Shown here one piece after another: positions 8,914-17,398 of a stretch of DNA of 64,000 nt. Below the pieces are notes generated by a model. That model saw only the letters and a list, made by a program, of their open reading frames with translations. It had not been told where the DNA came from and did not search any database. This DNA comes from Shewanella sp. GTDB lineage: Bacteria; Pseudomonadota; Gammaproteobacteria; Enterobacterales; Shewanellaceae. The first letter of the stretch is position 1, and each line of letters starts with the position of its first letter. A program made the translations under genes and the position numbers. The DNA is taken from NCBI RefSeq assembly GCF_013214165.1, contig NZ_JABSSM010000022.1, positions 1 through 64,000 on the forward strand, written 5' to 3'.

Positions 8914-10124
8914 TATTTATCTTTCCCTCGCGGGTTCCTGGCGAAAATGAGGCTGGCATTACTGCCGCCGAAGGCGAAGGAGTTACTCATCAAATAGTGT
9001 AGTTCAGCACTCTGGCCTTGGCTGACTAAGGGAAGTGATGGATCTTGTGGATCTTGAACGCCGTCCCATATCTGCGGTGGCAAGATTTGTCGGCTGTTCT
9101 CCTGGCTCAATAACAGGTAACAAAATGCGGCCTCTATGGCGCCTGCTGCGCCTAAGGTGTGGCCGGTGATGGGCTTGGTGGAGCTACAGGGGGGAGGCGT
9201 AGCGCCGAATACCTGCTCGATGGCTCTGCTCTCCATGGCATCATTTTTTTGGGTCGCCGTGCCATGTAGGTTGATGTAGTCGATATCAGCTGCAGCCAGA
9301 TTGGCATCTGCCAGCGCCGACTGAATGGCCGCGATGGCGCCGCGTCCTTGTGGATGTGGCGCCGAGATGTGGTGGGCATCACTGGACTCGCCGATACCGG
9401 CTAAGATCACGCTGCTGGTGTCGTCAGCAGTGAGCTTTTGCAGGATAAAAAGGGCTGCGCCTTCACCTATGTTGATGCCATTTCGGTTCGCACTGAAGGG
9501 TTGGCAATGACCCTTGGAGACAGATTCAAGCGAGCTAAAACCGTTAAGGGTGAGCTTGCAAAGACTGTCGCCGCCGCCGACGATCACCAGATCGCACAGA
9601 TCGGCTTGCAATAGGCGTCTGGCACTGGCGAAGACCTTGGCGCTGGATGAACAGGCGGTGGATACCGTGTAACAGGGGCCGGAAATGTCGAAATAGTGAC
9701 GTAAAAAGTCACTGGCGTTACCTAGCTCTTGCTGGGAATAGCGATATTGTTCAGGGAAGGCCCCGGTTTGCGATCTTATCTTTAGGGCATCTTCACCGGC
9801 TTGGATCCCAGATGTGCTGGTGCCTATGACAATACCTATCCTTTGAGGCCCCCAGTCTACTTTTGCCCGGGCGACCCTGTCGGCAATCTGCTCTGCAGCG
9901 CACAGGAGCAGCCGATTGTTGCGGCAGTCATATTTGGCCAGGGACTCGGGTATCACCGGCAAGTCGAAGCTGACTTGTCCCACTAAGGTCTCGGCATCGG
10001 GGATGATATCGGTTCGATTCTTCATCGCGCCGACATCCCCCCTCGAGAGTCGGGATAGTACGATTGCAGCAGTCTTGCCCAGAGGCGTACACAGGCCTAA
10101 GTGTGAGATGGCTATTTTAGTCAT
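8913..10124 (-). CDS. apeO: APE beta-ketoacyl-ACP synthase ApeO
   Basis: Ketosynthase of 403 residues with an intact Cys-His-His site (VSTACSSSAK, NLHGTATQKND, ITGHTLGAAG). In APE biosynthesis ApeO forms a heterodimer with ApeC, which acts as chain-length factor, and elongates the aryl starter with malonyl units on ApeE/ApeF. It starts 53 bp after apeN, the largest gap inside the operon, so a weak internal promoter is possible. It overlaps apeP by one base. Confidence 0.9.
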   Translation of the reverse strand: MTKIAISHLGLCTPLGKTAAIVLSRLSRGDVGAMKNRTDIIPDAETLVGQVSFDLPVIPESLAKYDCRNNRLLLCAAEQIADRVARAKVDWGPQRIGIVIGTSTSGIQAGEDALKIRSQTGAFPEQYRYSQQELGNASDFLRHYFDISGPCYTVSTACSSSAKVFASARRLLQADLCDLVIVGGGDSLCKLTLNGFSSLESVSKGHCQPFSANRNGINIGEGAALFILQKLTADDTSSVILAGIGESSDAHHISAPHPQGRGAIAAIQSALADANLAAADIDYINLHGTATQKNDAMESRAIEQVFGATPPPCSSTKPITGHTLGAAGAIEAAFCYLLLSQENSRQILPPQIWDGVQDPQDPSLPLVSQGQSAELHYLMSNSFAFGGSNASLIFARNPRGKDK

Positions 10125-10177
10125 GGTGTCTTTTTATGTTAACTCTTTGATAATGTGGTCAAGGAAAACCCCATGGG

Positions 10178-10873
10178 CTAAATTGGCGTTAGCGTTAACT
10201 CAAATTTAGCTTGCGGTATCTTCAGCGCTATTTCTGCCTGCCAAGGGTCATCATGACTGTACTCGATATTCACAATACTGTCATTCTGGGTGCCTGTGTT
10301 TATATTCGTTGTCGGATTGCTTGGGTCGGCATATATTTTTCGGCACCGAGATCCGCCACAATCCCCAGAGATCAGTATAGCCCCTTGTAAATGGGCATTT
10401 ACCGTCTCTTCGGGCCAATAAATCAACTGAATCAGTGCCAGTAGGTACTCGGCCTTGAATTCGCTGCCCAATAATACACTCTGCTCACTGGTGAGCGTGC
10501 TGCCGTCATAGATCAAGGTAAACAGTGCCTGACCCAAGGGGGCAAGGCCGACTAAGGTGAGCCCGTTGGCATCGATCTCGACTTGTGTCATCAGTTCATG
10601 TTGAGATGAATCGACCCTAATAGCGGCTTTTTGTGTTGCCGAGCGTACCCAGATCTGATTCGTTTCGTCTAAGGGAATAGGCGCGAGGCAATAATTCACC
10701 TCTTTGGCCAGCGCGACACACGTTTGCCTCTGCAACGTCTGGCTGCAGGCCGACAGCATGAATGCCAACATAATCGTGGCACTCAGGGCTATCACAGTTT
10801 TTAGTTTGTGTTTAAGGCCGGTAAGCAAGCTCAGTGACATCAGAATGAACCCCTTATCTGCATAATTCGACAA
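10178..10873 (-). CDS. apeN: APE cluster DUF3261-type lipoprotein ApeN
   Basis: Protein of 231 residues with a signal sequence and a lipobox (LMLAFMLSAC). The start may be the internal ATG after the first ten residues (MSLSLLTGLK), because the annotated start overlaps the upstream flavoprotein gene by 20 bp. DUF3261 lipoproteins occur in APE clusters between the exporter genes and apeO and are thought to help deliver the polyene lipid to the outer membrane, together with the LolA-like ApeL and the MMPL exporter ApeM. The assignment rests mainly on position. Confidence 0.72.
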   Translation of the reverse strand: MSNYADKGFILMSLSLLTGLKHKLKTVIALSATIMLAFMLSACSQTLQRQTCVALAKEVNYCLAPIPLDETNQIWVRSATQKAAIRVDSSQHELMTQVEIDANGLTLVGLAPLGQALFTLIYDGSTLTSEQSVLLGSEFKAEYLLALIQLIYWPEETVNAHLQGAILISGDCGGSRCRKIYADPSNPTTNINTGTQNDSIVNIEYSHDDPWQAEIALKIPQAKFELTLTPI

Positions 10874-12119
10874 TCATGTTTAAGCGGCGCTCGGAGTCAC
10901 TCACGAAGGGATTGCTCTCATCCCAGGCGTATCCGGCTAAGATAGAGCAGATCATCTGCTTGATGTTATTATCGGGCGCGTCGAAAAATATGATCTCCTG
11001 GAAGCGACCATCGTACCAAGCCTCGACATAGGTTCTAAAGGTATCGACGCCGCGCATAAGGGGCTTAGCATATTCGGCATCCCAGTCCACCTCTTCACCA
11101 TCGAGTTGCCTGATGACACATTTAGCCGCCATTGAGGCCGATTGCATAGCGATAGTGACCCCAGAAGAAAAAACCGGGTCGAGAAACTCGCCAGCATTGC
11201 CCAGTAAGGCAAACTTGTCGCTGGCTAGGGTGGTGACATTAGCGGAGTAGCCCTTGAGCAGTGAGCATTCCCTTACTAGCTCGGCATTGGCTAAGAGTCT
11301 GTGTAAGTCGGGTTCCTGTTTTATCATCTCCATCAGCACATTCTGCAGATCGGCTTCAACATCCCCCAAGAGATGTGGCTCGGCCACAACGCCTAATGAA
11401 CACCTGCTGTCACTCAAGGGGATCAACCAGTACCAGATATCTTTATTTTCAGGATGAACGCTGATTAGAATTTTCTGCCGATCGAAATGGACATTTTCCT
11501 CAGCACTGGGATCGATATTATCCTCAATATGGGTAAACACTGCGGTGCGACTCGGTAGGCAAGAGGGTTTCTCCAGCTCCAGTAATCTAGGTAGCACTCG
11601 GCCAAATCCACTGGCATCGAGCAGGTATTTAGCCTGAATACAATAGACTTCCCCTTGGCGGTTGCTGATGGTGAGTATCGGGTCTTGAGTCAGATCTATG
11701 GCTTGAACCGATTCACCAAAACGTATCTCAACCCCTTGGGACTCGGCCGTATCTGCCAGTAGTTTGTCGAAACTGGCACGCTCTACCTGAAACGTAGTGC
11801 CAGGGCCGCTGGAAAATTTATCGGTGAAATCGAAGTGAGTATATTTTCCTCTAGAGCTGAAGGCAGCACCATTTTTAAACTGAAAGCCAGCCTGGTTAAC
11901 GGCCTCGAGCATGTTGGCCTCTTCGATGACTCTCATACAGGCAGGTAATAGACTCTCACCGATGGAGAAGCGAGGGAAATCTTGTTTCTCTATGACTATG
12001 ACTCGCTTTCCTTGCTGGTGGAGTAGGCTGGCGGCAATGCTACCCGATGGACCGGCACCGATAATAGCAACGTCATAATCTGCTTGTATGCCTGGGTTTG
12101 AATGGGGTGCTTGCATCAC
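10854..12119 (-). CDS. FAD-dependent oxidoreductase, flavin halogenase-like, in APE operon
   Basis: Flavoprotein of 421 residues. The N-terminal dinucleotide fold is clear (IIGAGPSGSIAASLL near residue 19, then VIVIEKQDFPRFSIGES). Residues 229-234 are WYWLIP, the WxWxIP signature of flavin-dependent halogenases, and Lys82 (FQFKNGAAF) lies about where such enzymes carry their catalytic lysine. Both features also occur in relatives that do not halogenate, so halogenation of the aryl head is only a possibility. It overlaps apeM and apeN, so it belongs to the operon. I recall no standard ape letter for it. Confidence 0.78.
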   Translation of the reverse strand: MMQAPHSNPGIQADYDVAIIGAGPSGSIAASLLHQQGKRVIVIEKQDFPRFSIGESLLPACMRVIEEANMLEAVNQAGFQFKNGAAFSSRGKYTHFDFTDKFSSGPGTTFQVERASFDKLLADTAESQGVEIRFGESVQAIDLTQDPILTISNRQGEVYCIQAKYLLDASGFGRVLPRLLELEKPSCLPSRTAVFTHIEDNIDPSAEENVHFDRQKILISVHPENKDIWYWLIPLSDSRCSLGVVAEPHLLGDVEADLQNVLMEMIKQEPDLHRLLANAELVRECSLLKGYSANVTTLASDKFALLGNAGEFLDPVFSSGVTIAMQSASMAAKCVIRQLDGEEVDWDAEYAKPLMRGVDTFRTYVEAWYDGRFQEIIFFDAPDNNIKQMICSILAGYAWDESNPFVSDSERRLNMIVELCR

Positions 12120-14512
12120 TTAACAGTCCTTGTAAAAGTTTGAATAAAGGGGGAGAGCATAAAGGTGAAACTTATCCCTATCAGTAGGGTTAATCCAAAA
12201 AAGTGTATTGCCGGCGTACTGCTAAATGCCAGTAAGCCAAATGCGAGTATCGTCGAGCTAGCCGACATAAACACGGCCATCATGACGCCTCTACTCTCTT
12301 GTTTCGATTCGGCGAAGAACACGCTGTGATCGACGCCGATACCGAAAACGAGGATCAGCGCCAGGGAATGAAATAGGGTGAGTGAGGCCCCCATTATTCC
12401 CAGTGTGGCTAAGGTAAAAATCGCCGAAAGTGCCGGTACTGCAACGACCAGACAGGCTAATTTTATGCTGAAACGGCTGCAGAAAATCAAGGTTGCAGCC
12501 AGCATGGCCACAGCCAGCAAGATCAAGGTCAACTGACGATACTTGCCCATGACCTTAGAGATATCGCCGACCTTATCGACCAGCTGCACATGGGGGAAAT
12601 CTGCGAAGAAATGACTGAGTGTATCTATATCTGCGATCCCGCCGAGTAACACTAGGGCACCGAATTCTTCTTGACCACTTGAAGGTAGTATCCATAAGGG
12701 AGCGAAGAGTTTGCCTGCTGGCGAAGCCAAGAAGGAGCTGGCATCGATATAATGGCCCTTGGCTGCCAGATACGCGTGTTTGAGCTTAGGGGCTAGCGCA
12801 TCATCCAGGCCTAGAGTGTCAATAACCTGGATCAGATTCTGCTGATAAATCTCACCCTGAAGGCGATAATTTCTCGCTTGCCTGTCATGACTTGGTAGAT
12901 ACTTGCTCAGGCTAAATGAGTTACCAATTAGCTGTTGATTCACCGCATGGTTTAATCTTGGGGCCAGATCTTCTAAATGCTGTAGCAAAGCTTGCTCGCT
13001 GTCGCCCCTGACTAACAGAAATTGATTATCCGTGCCGCCACTGAGCAGCGCTCTCAAGGTGTTCTCTGGTACTTGTACCTCAGGTGGGCTCTGCTGCAGG
13101 TTGCGGATATCATCATCGCTTGTCAGTCTCAGTATGCCAAAACTTGATACCGATAAGCAGAGGATAATGATTAGGATCAAGCCTTTAGGCGTGAGTTTAA
13201 TCAGCAGAGAGTCGATGATTTGTAGGTATCGGTCTGCTAATTTGAGTCGCTGCTCACCCTTAGGCAAGCTGCCAGATGCCAATAGTGGATAGGCGAGTAC
13301 TAAGGTGATATAAGCCGACATTAGCCCGGAGGCACAGAACACGGCGACCTGTTGCATGCCGGGAAACGGTGCAAAACCTATGCTGGAGTAAGCTAAGACG
13401 CTGGTGATAAGGGCCAGAGTGATCGCGGGAAATATGTGTTGGATAACTTGGGTGGCACTGGCGTCAGGCTTATTTAGGCGTTCACAATAGAAGTGAAAAC
13501 TATAATCGATGGCTATGCCTATCAAGCTGGTGCCGAAGACGAGCGTCAGCAGGTGCAATTCGGCAAATACCCAGCTAGTCATGACGACGGCGACTAACAT
13601 GCTAGTCGTTATGGTCAGTAAGGCTATGGTCAGTGGCATCAGGGAACGAAATGCCAGCCAAACTAATAGACACGCGCCTAAGAGTGAGGCCAGCCCAAGG
13701 CTGGTGACTTCACTCTTAGCGAGCTGGGTCGCGGCCGCCGCATGAAAAAGTGCGCCGGCTCTGAGTATCTCTATCTCTGTATCTTGTCGCGCTAAGTGCT
13801 CGAATGCCTGAGTGAGTACCGCTATCTGCCGATCTTGCACCTTAGGGTTGAAGGCGCTGCCGACCCCTTTTGCCATGACTATGGCTGCCACTCTTTCCCT
13901 TGAATCTACTCCCGGCAACCTGGCAATCAAAATGCCTTGATGGACTTCCAATGCTTGTTGGGGAGCCAGTGCTTGCAAGTTTTGCGGGTAGAGCAGCAGG
14001 GGGTCATTGGCTAACAGGCCGCTGCTTGCGTAGCTAAATGCGTTATAGATTTGCTGCTGAGCTTGGTCTATGAGGCTGTCTAGCTTGCCGCTCTCTAGTG
14101 TGTGAGCCTGATCTGGTGTTAACAGGCTAAACCTATAGGGAAAATAATAGTTATTCAGAGACTCGGCCTGATTGATGTCGGCGCTCTTTATATCGACAAA
14201 GATGCCTTTACCTTGTTCATTTAGCTGTGTCATCACCCCTTGCGCAGCCTGGATCGCTTGTGCCTGGTTATCGGCAACAAAACCAAGATAGATTGAGTTT
14301 GAGAGTTGTTCTTCTACCCGCGACAGGGCGATATCTGTGAGGGGGTCTTGCTGAACATTTGGCAACATGGCCAAGATATCACTCTGAATTCTAGTGCCGC
14401 CTTGCCAGAGTGAGCAGCCGATAATCACGATGAGGGACATCATGATGAGCCAGATGGAGAATTTAAATTTTGCCGAATATTGGCCCAGCAGAGCGGCGAG
14501 CTTATCGATCAT
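12116..14512 (-). CDS. apeM: APE exporter of the MMPL/RND superfamily, ApeM
   Basis: Inner-membrane transporter of 798 residues arranged as two repeats. Each repeat has one helix, a large periplasmic loop and a block of five helices; the second helix block (KYRQLTLILLAVAMLAATLIF onwards) resembles the first. LIGIAIDYSFHFY and VFGIGVDHSVFFAES are the paired helix-4-type motifs of MMPL proteins, with an acidic residue in each. It probably moves the finished aryl polyene lipid across the inner membrane, working with ApeL and ApeN. Overlaps of 4 bp join it to apeL and to the flavoprotein gene. Confidence 0.9.
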   Translation of the reverse strand: MIDKLAALLGQYSAKFKFSIWLIMMSLIVIIGCSLWQGGTRIQSDILAMLPNVQQDPLTDIALSRVEEQLSNSIYLGFVADNQAQAIQAAQGVMTQLNEQGKGIFVDIKSADINQAESLNNYYFPYRFSLLTPDQAHTLESGKLDSLIDQAQQQIYNAFSYASSGLLANDPLLLYPQNLQALAPQQALEVHQGILIARLPGVDSRERVAAIVMAKGVGSAFNPKVQDRQIAVLTQAFEHLARQDTEIEILRAGALFHAAAATQLAKSEVTSLGLASLLGACLLVWLAFRSLMPLTIALLTITTSMLVAVVMTSWVFAELHLLTLVFGTSLIGIAIDYSFHFYCERLNKPDASATQVIQHIFPAITLALITSVLAYSSIGFAPFPGMQQVAVFCASGLMSAYITLVLAYPLLASGSLPKGEQRLKLADRYLQIIDSLLIKLTPKGLILIIILCLSVSSFGILRLTSDDDIRNLQQSPPEVQVPENTLRALLSGGTDNQFLLVRGDSEQALLQHLEDLAPRLNHAVNQQLIGNSFSLSKYLPSHDRQARNYRLQGEIYQQNLIQVIDTLGLDDALAPKLKHAYLAAKGHYIDASSFLASPAGKLFAPLWILPSSGQEEFGALVLLGGIADIDTLSHFFADFPHVQLVDKVGDISKVMGKYRQLTLILLAVAMLAATLIFCSRFSIKLACLVVAVPALSAIFTLATLGIMGASLTLFHSLALILVFGIGVDHSVFFAESKQESRGVMMAVFMSASSTILAFGLLAFSSTPAIHFFGLTLLIGISFTFMLSPFIQTFTRTVK

Positions 14513-15315
14513 GATGCCTGCTTAGGTTTACGTTCTGGCTCTGTGGTGGCTTGAGAAGGCTTGCCTTGTTGCTGAATGAAATCAGGTGAAACTAGCTCTA
14601 ACTCGGCTTCTGTCAGGGGACCATTGTTGATCGCTTCGAATTCGATTCTGCTGGTGTCCCCATTAGCGCTGACTAGTGTGAGCGCCGAGATCTGGCTGCT
14701 ACCTTCTAATATCATCTGTGGGATGGCTTTTAGCAGCAAGGGATCTTTGGGGATCAAGCCCAGTGTCCAAGGTGCCTGTGAGTCAGGTGCCAGCAAGTAA
14801 AAGCTAAAGTGCTCATCTAGGGTCTGCAGCTCGCCACCGAGTAGGGCCTTGAGTAAGATGGGTAAGGTCTGCGCCAGGGCGCCGGCTCCTTGATTACCGC
14901 GGGTTTGAGAGACCTGTTGCTTGCCCGAACTATCGATCTGAATTAATGCATCGTCCTTGAGTATCAAGGTGGATTTGAAGGGCGTCTCTTGATTCCAGAC
15001 CAGACCCAGTTGGGCATCGAATATAAAACTCCCCTTGCTAATTAGGGGTTTCTTAAGCACCTTTAGGCTTCGGTATTGGGTAAACTTTCCCCTAGCATGT
15101 TGGTTTAATTCGAGTCTCTTGCTGAGCTTCTCTATCTCTTGATTGTTTACTTCGGATTGAAACAGAGCCTCAAACTTGGCCGCTTGTGAACTGATAACAG
15201 ATGATTCACTGGTGTTAGCCAGGGCAGGGCTACCCACGAGTGTGAGTAATAAGGCCGATAGCAATAATAGCGTCGAGGAAAATTCGCCACGTGAGCCGAA
15301 CTGGATGTTAATCAT
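14509..15315 (-). CDS. apeL: APE LolA-like periplasmic carrier ApeL
   Basis: Protein of 268 residues with an N-terminal signal sequence (LLLSALLLTLVGSPALA), so periplasmic. The body matches the LolA-like outer-membrane lipoprotein carrier fold seen in APE clusters (HARGKFTQYRSLKVLKKPLIS and FDAQLGLVWNQETPF). The family probably shields a hydrophobic ligand while it crosses the periplasm; here the ligand would be the APE lipid released by ApeM. The Lys/Gln-rich tail is likely disordered. Coupled by 4-bp overlaps on both sides. Confidence 0.82.
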   Translation of the reverse strand: MINIQFGSRGEFSSTLLLLSALLLTLVGSPALANTSESSVISSQAAKFEALFQSEVNNQEIEKLSKRLELNQHARGKFTQYRSLKVLKKPLISKGSFIFDAQLGLVWNQETPFKSTLILKDDALIQIDSSGKQQVSQTRGNQGAGALAQTLPILLKALLGGELQTLDEHFSFYLLAPDSQAPWTLGLIPKDPLLLKAIPQMILEGSSQISALTLVSANGDTSRIEFEAINNGPLTEAELELVSPDFIQQQGKPSQATTEPERKPKQAS

Positions 15316-15839
15316 CGCCCATTCTCCTCAGTACTTCTTGTTTTAGTACCTTGAGTTTCAATGCCTTGAGTTTGAGCGCTATCGATTGCAGCGCCGTCGA
15401 TTTCGATGCCGGGAATGAACTGAGCTAGCTTCTGCCTGAATATGGTCGGAGTCACGAAGCACAGCTCATTGTTACTATCTACGGCAGCTTGGATGGTATA
15501 ACCTTTAGTGAGACGTTTATTAGTGGCTAGATCTCTGATTTGGTAGTTGATCTTCATGCGGTTTTCCCATTCGACCAGGGAGGCTGTCACCTTCACTCTT
15601 TGATCGAAGGTACTAGGTTGCACATACTTTATCTGTAGATCCACGATAGGCCAGGAATAGCCCGAGGCCAACATTTCACGATAACCATAGCCAAACATAT
15701 CCAACAGCTGACATCTGGCCATCTCGAAATAACGCAGATAGTTACCATGCCAGGTGATCCCCATGGAATCGACATCATGAAAGGGGATCAAGATCTCCAG
15801 CTCTGTGGTTAAGATAGATTTGTTGGAGCTTGAGATCAT
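15312..15839 (-). CDS. apeK: APE acyl-thioesterase ApeK (4HBT hotdog family)
   Basis: Thioesterase with the 4-hydroxybenzoyl-CoA thioesterase motif HDVDSMGITWHGNYLRYFEMAR, where the Asp is the expected catalytic residue. Its role is to release or edit acyl intermediates on the carrier proteins. The ORF track starts five codons earlier, at 15854, but the ATG at 15839 overlaps the TGA of the ammonia-lyase gene (TGATG), as do other joints in this operon, so I prefer 175 residues. The tail (residues about 145-175) is rich in Thr, Gln and Glu and looks disordered. Confidence 0.82.
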   Translation of the reverse strand: MISSSNKSILTTELEILIPFHDVDSMGITWHGNYLRYFEMARCQLLDMFGYGYREMLASGYSWPIVDLQIKYVQPSTFDQRVKVTASLVEWENRMKINYQIRDLATNKRLTKGYTIQAAVDSNNELCFVTPTIFRQKLAQFIPGIEIDGAAIDSAQTQGIETQGTKTRSTEENGR

Positions 15840-17398
15840 CAACAGACTTCCCACTCACCGGCCTGGATCTTATCTACCGTTTGTCTAAGCACAGACTCTA
15901 GTGGCCTATCTTCGGTTAACAGCTCAAAATCTGCCCTGACCTGATCTAATGTTTTCGCCAACGAAGGGGTGAGTGAAGACGGGCACAGCTCATCTTGTGA
16001 GATACGTAAATTGATCCCTTGAGTCATGGCCAGCAAAGCGGCAGCGGCAACTTGTTCGGTCAGCTGCAATACCCGCATGCAATCTCGCGCGGCTATGGTG
16101 CCCATGCTCACCTTGTCCTGATTGTGACATTCGGTGGAGCGGGAAAATACACTGGCTGGCATGGTATTTTTCAGCGCTTCGGCGGTCCAGGCGGATGCGC
16201 CTATTTGTACGGCCTTGAAGCCATGGTTGATGGAGCGTCTGGCTCCGGTCGCCGCCGATAAATTAGCGGGAAGACCATTGTTGAACTTAGGGTCCATGAC
16301 CAGAGCCAGCTGACGATCGATGAGATCGGCGATGTTGGCGACTGTGTTCTTCATCGAGTCCATCACGAAGGCGATATGACCGCCGTAGAAGTGACCCCCA
16401 TGCAGTATGTGCTCACCTTCGGCATCGACTATCGGGTTGTCGTTGGCACTGTTAAGCTCGGTCTCGATAAACTGACGCATGAAGGGCAGTGCATCTTGCA
16501 TCACGCCTATGATATGGGGGGCGCAGCGAATCGAATATCTGTCCTGGAGCCGATCAGAATTACGTGGATGCTCATGGTGATTGAGATCGGTACGGATCCA
16601 GGCGGCTATCTGGTTCTGTCCAGGATGAGGCTTGGCGGCAAATAAAATAGCGTCGAAATGGTTCGAATTCCCCTTCAGTGTGAGGGAAGCCATGGCCGTG
16701 AGTCGACTGGCCAGACGACACAGATACTGGCCCCTGTCGAAGGCGAGGCAGGCGAGTGCCGTCATGACGGCTGTGCCGTTCATCAAGGCTAAGCCTTCTT
16801 TGGGGCGTAGCTTCAATGGCGTGATGTTAAGCTTGGCATAGACATCGGCAGTAGGCTGACGTACGCCTTGGTAGATCACGTCGCGCTCACCCACCAGCAC
16901 GGCGGCAAGATAAGATAAGGGGGTAAGATCGCCACTGGCACCGACTGAGCCCTCTTCGGGGATCACGGGAATAATATTTAAGTTGAGTAGCATCTCTATG
17001 CGCTGCAGCAGCTCATAGCTCACCCCAGACTTGCCAATGGCCAGAGAGCTGAGGCGACAGGCCATCACGGCTCTGGCCTGTACTGTGCTTAGGATCTCAC
17101 CGAGTCCACAACCGTGGAAACGCAAAAGATGCAAGGGCAGTTCGTGAACCAGATCGAGTCCGACGGTGACAGTGCAAGAGTCACCGTAACCTGTGGTGAC
17201 ACCATAGACGACGCCTTCTTCATTGAGCAAGCTGTCGATGAAGAGGGCCCCCTTCTGGATATAGGTCTGAAAATCACCGGTATCTGTTAATTTTGCCTTA
17301 GCGCCCTTGGCCACAGCCACCACATCTTCTAGGGTTAACGCCCTGAGACCAAATTGAACAATCATGTCCGCTGGGTTTGCTTGGCTATTCTGAGTCAT
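15839..17398 (-). CDS. MIO-type aromatic amino acid ammonia-lyase in APE operon
   Basis: Lyase of 519 residues of the histidine/phenylalanine/tyrosine ammonia-lyase superfamily. Ala154-Ser155-Gly156 in EEGSVGASGDLTP would form the MIO electrophile. The inner loop Tyr lies in GVTTGYGDS. The specificity pair on the substrate ring side reads as Phe94-His95 (LLRFHGCG) by eye alignment. That differs from the usual His-Leu of bacterial tyrosine lyases and Phe-Leu of phenylalanine lyases, so the substrate is uncertain. The likely job is to make cinnamate or p-coumarate as aryl precursor, as in flexirubin clusters. It replaces nothing in the E. coli order; it is inserted between apeJ and apeK. Confidence 0.87.
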   Translation of the reverse strand: MTQNSQANPADMIVQFGLRALTLEDVVAVAKGAKAKLTDTGDFQTYIQKGALFIDSLLNEEGVVYGVTTGYGDSCTVTVGLDLVHELPLHLLRFHGCGLGEILSTVQARAVMACRLSSLAIGKSGVSYELLQRIEMLLNLNIIPVIPEEGSVGASGDLTPLSYLAAVLVGERDVIYQGVRQPTADVYAKLNITPLKLRPKEGLALMNGTAVMTALACLAFDRGQYLCRLASRLTAMASLTLKGNSNHFDAILFAAKPHPGQNQIAAWIRTDLNHHEHPRNSDRLQDRYSIRCAPHIIGVMQDALPFMRQFIETELNSANDNPIVDAEGEHILHGGHFYGGHIAFVMDSMKNTVANIADLIDRQLALVMDPKFNNGLPANLSAATGARRSINHGFKAVQIGASAWTAEALKNTMPASVFSRSTECHNQDKVSMGTIAARDCMRVLQLTEQVAAAALLAMTQGINLRISQDELCPSSLTPSLAKTLDQVRADFELLTEDRPLESVLRQTVDKIQAGEWEVC

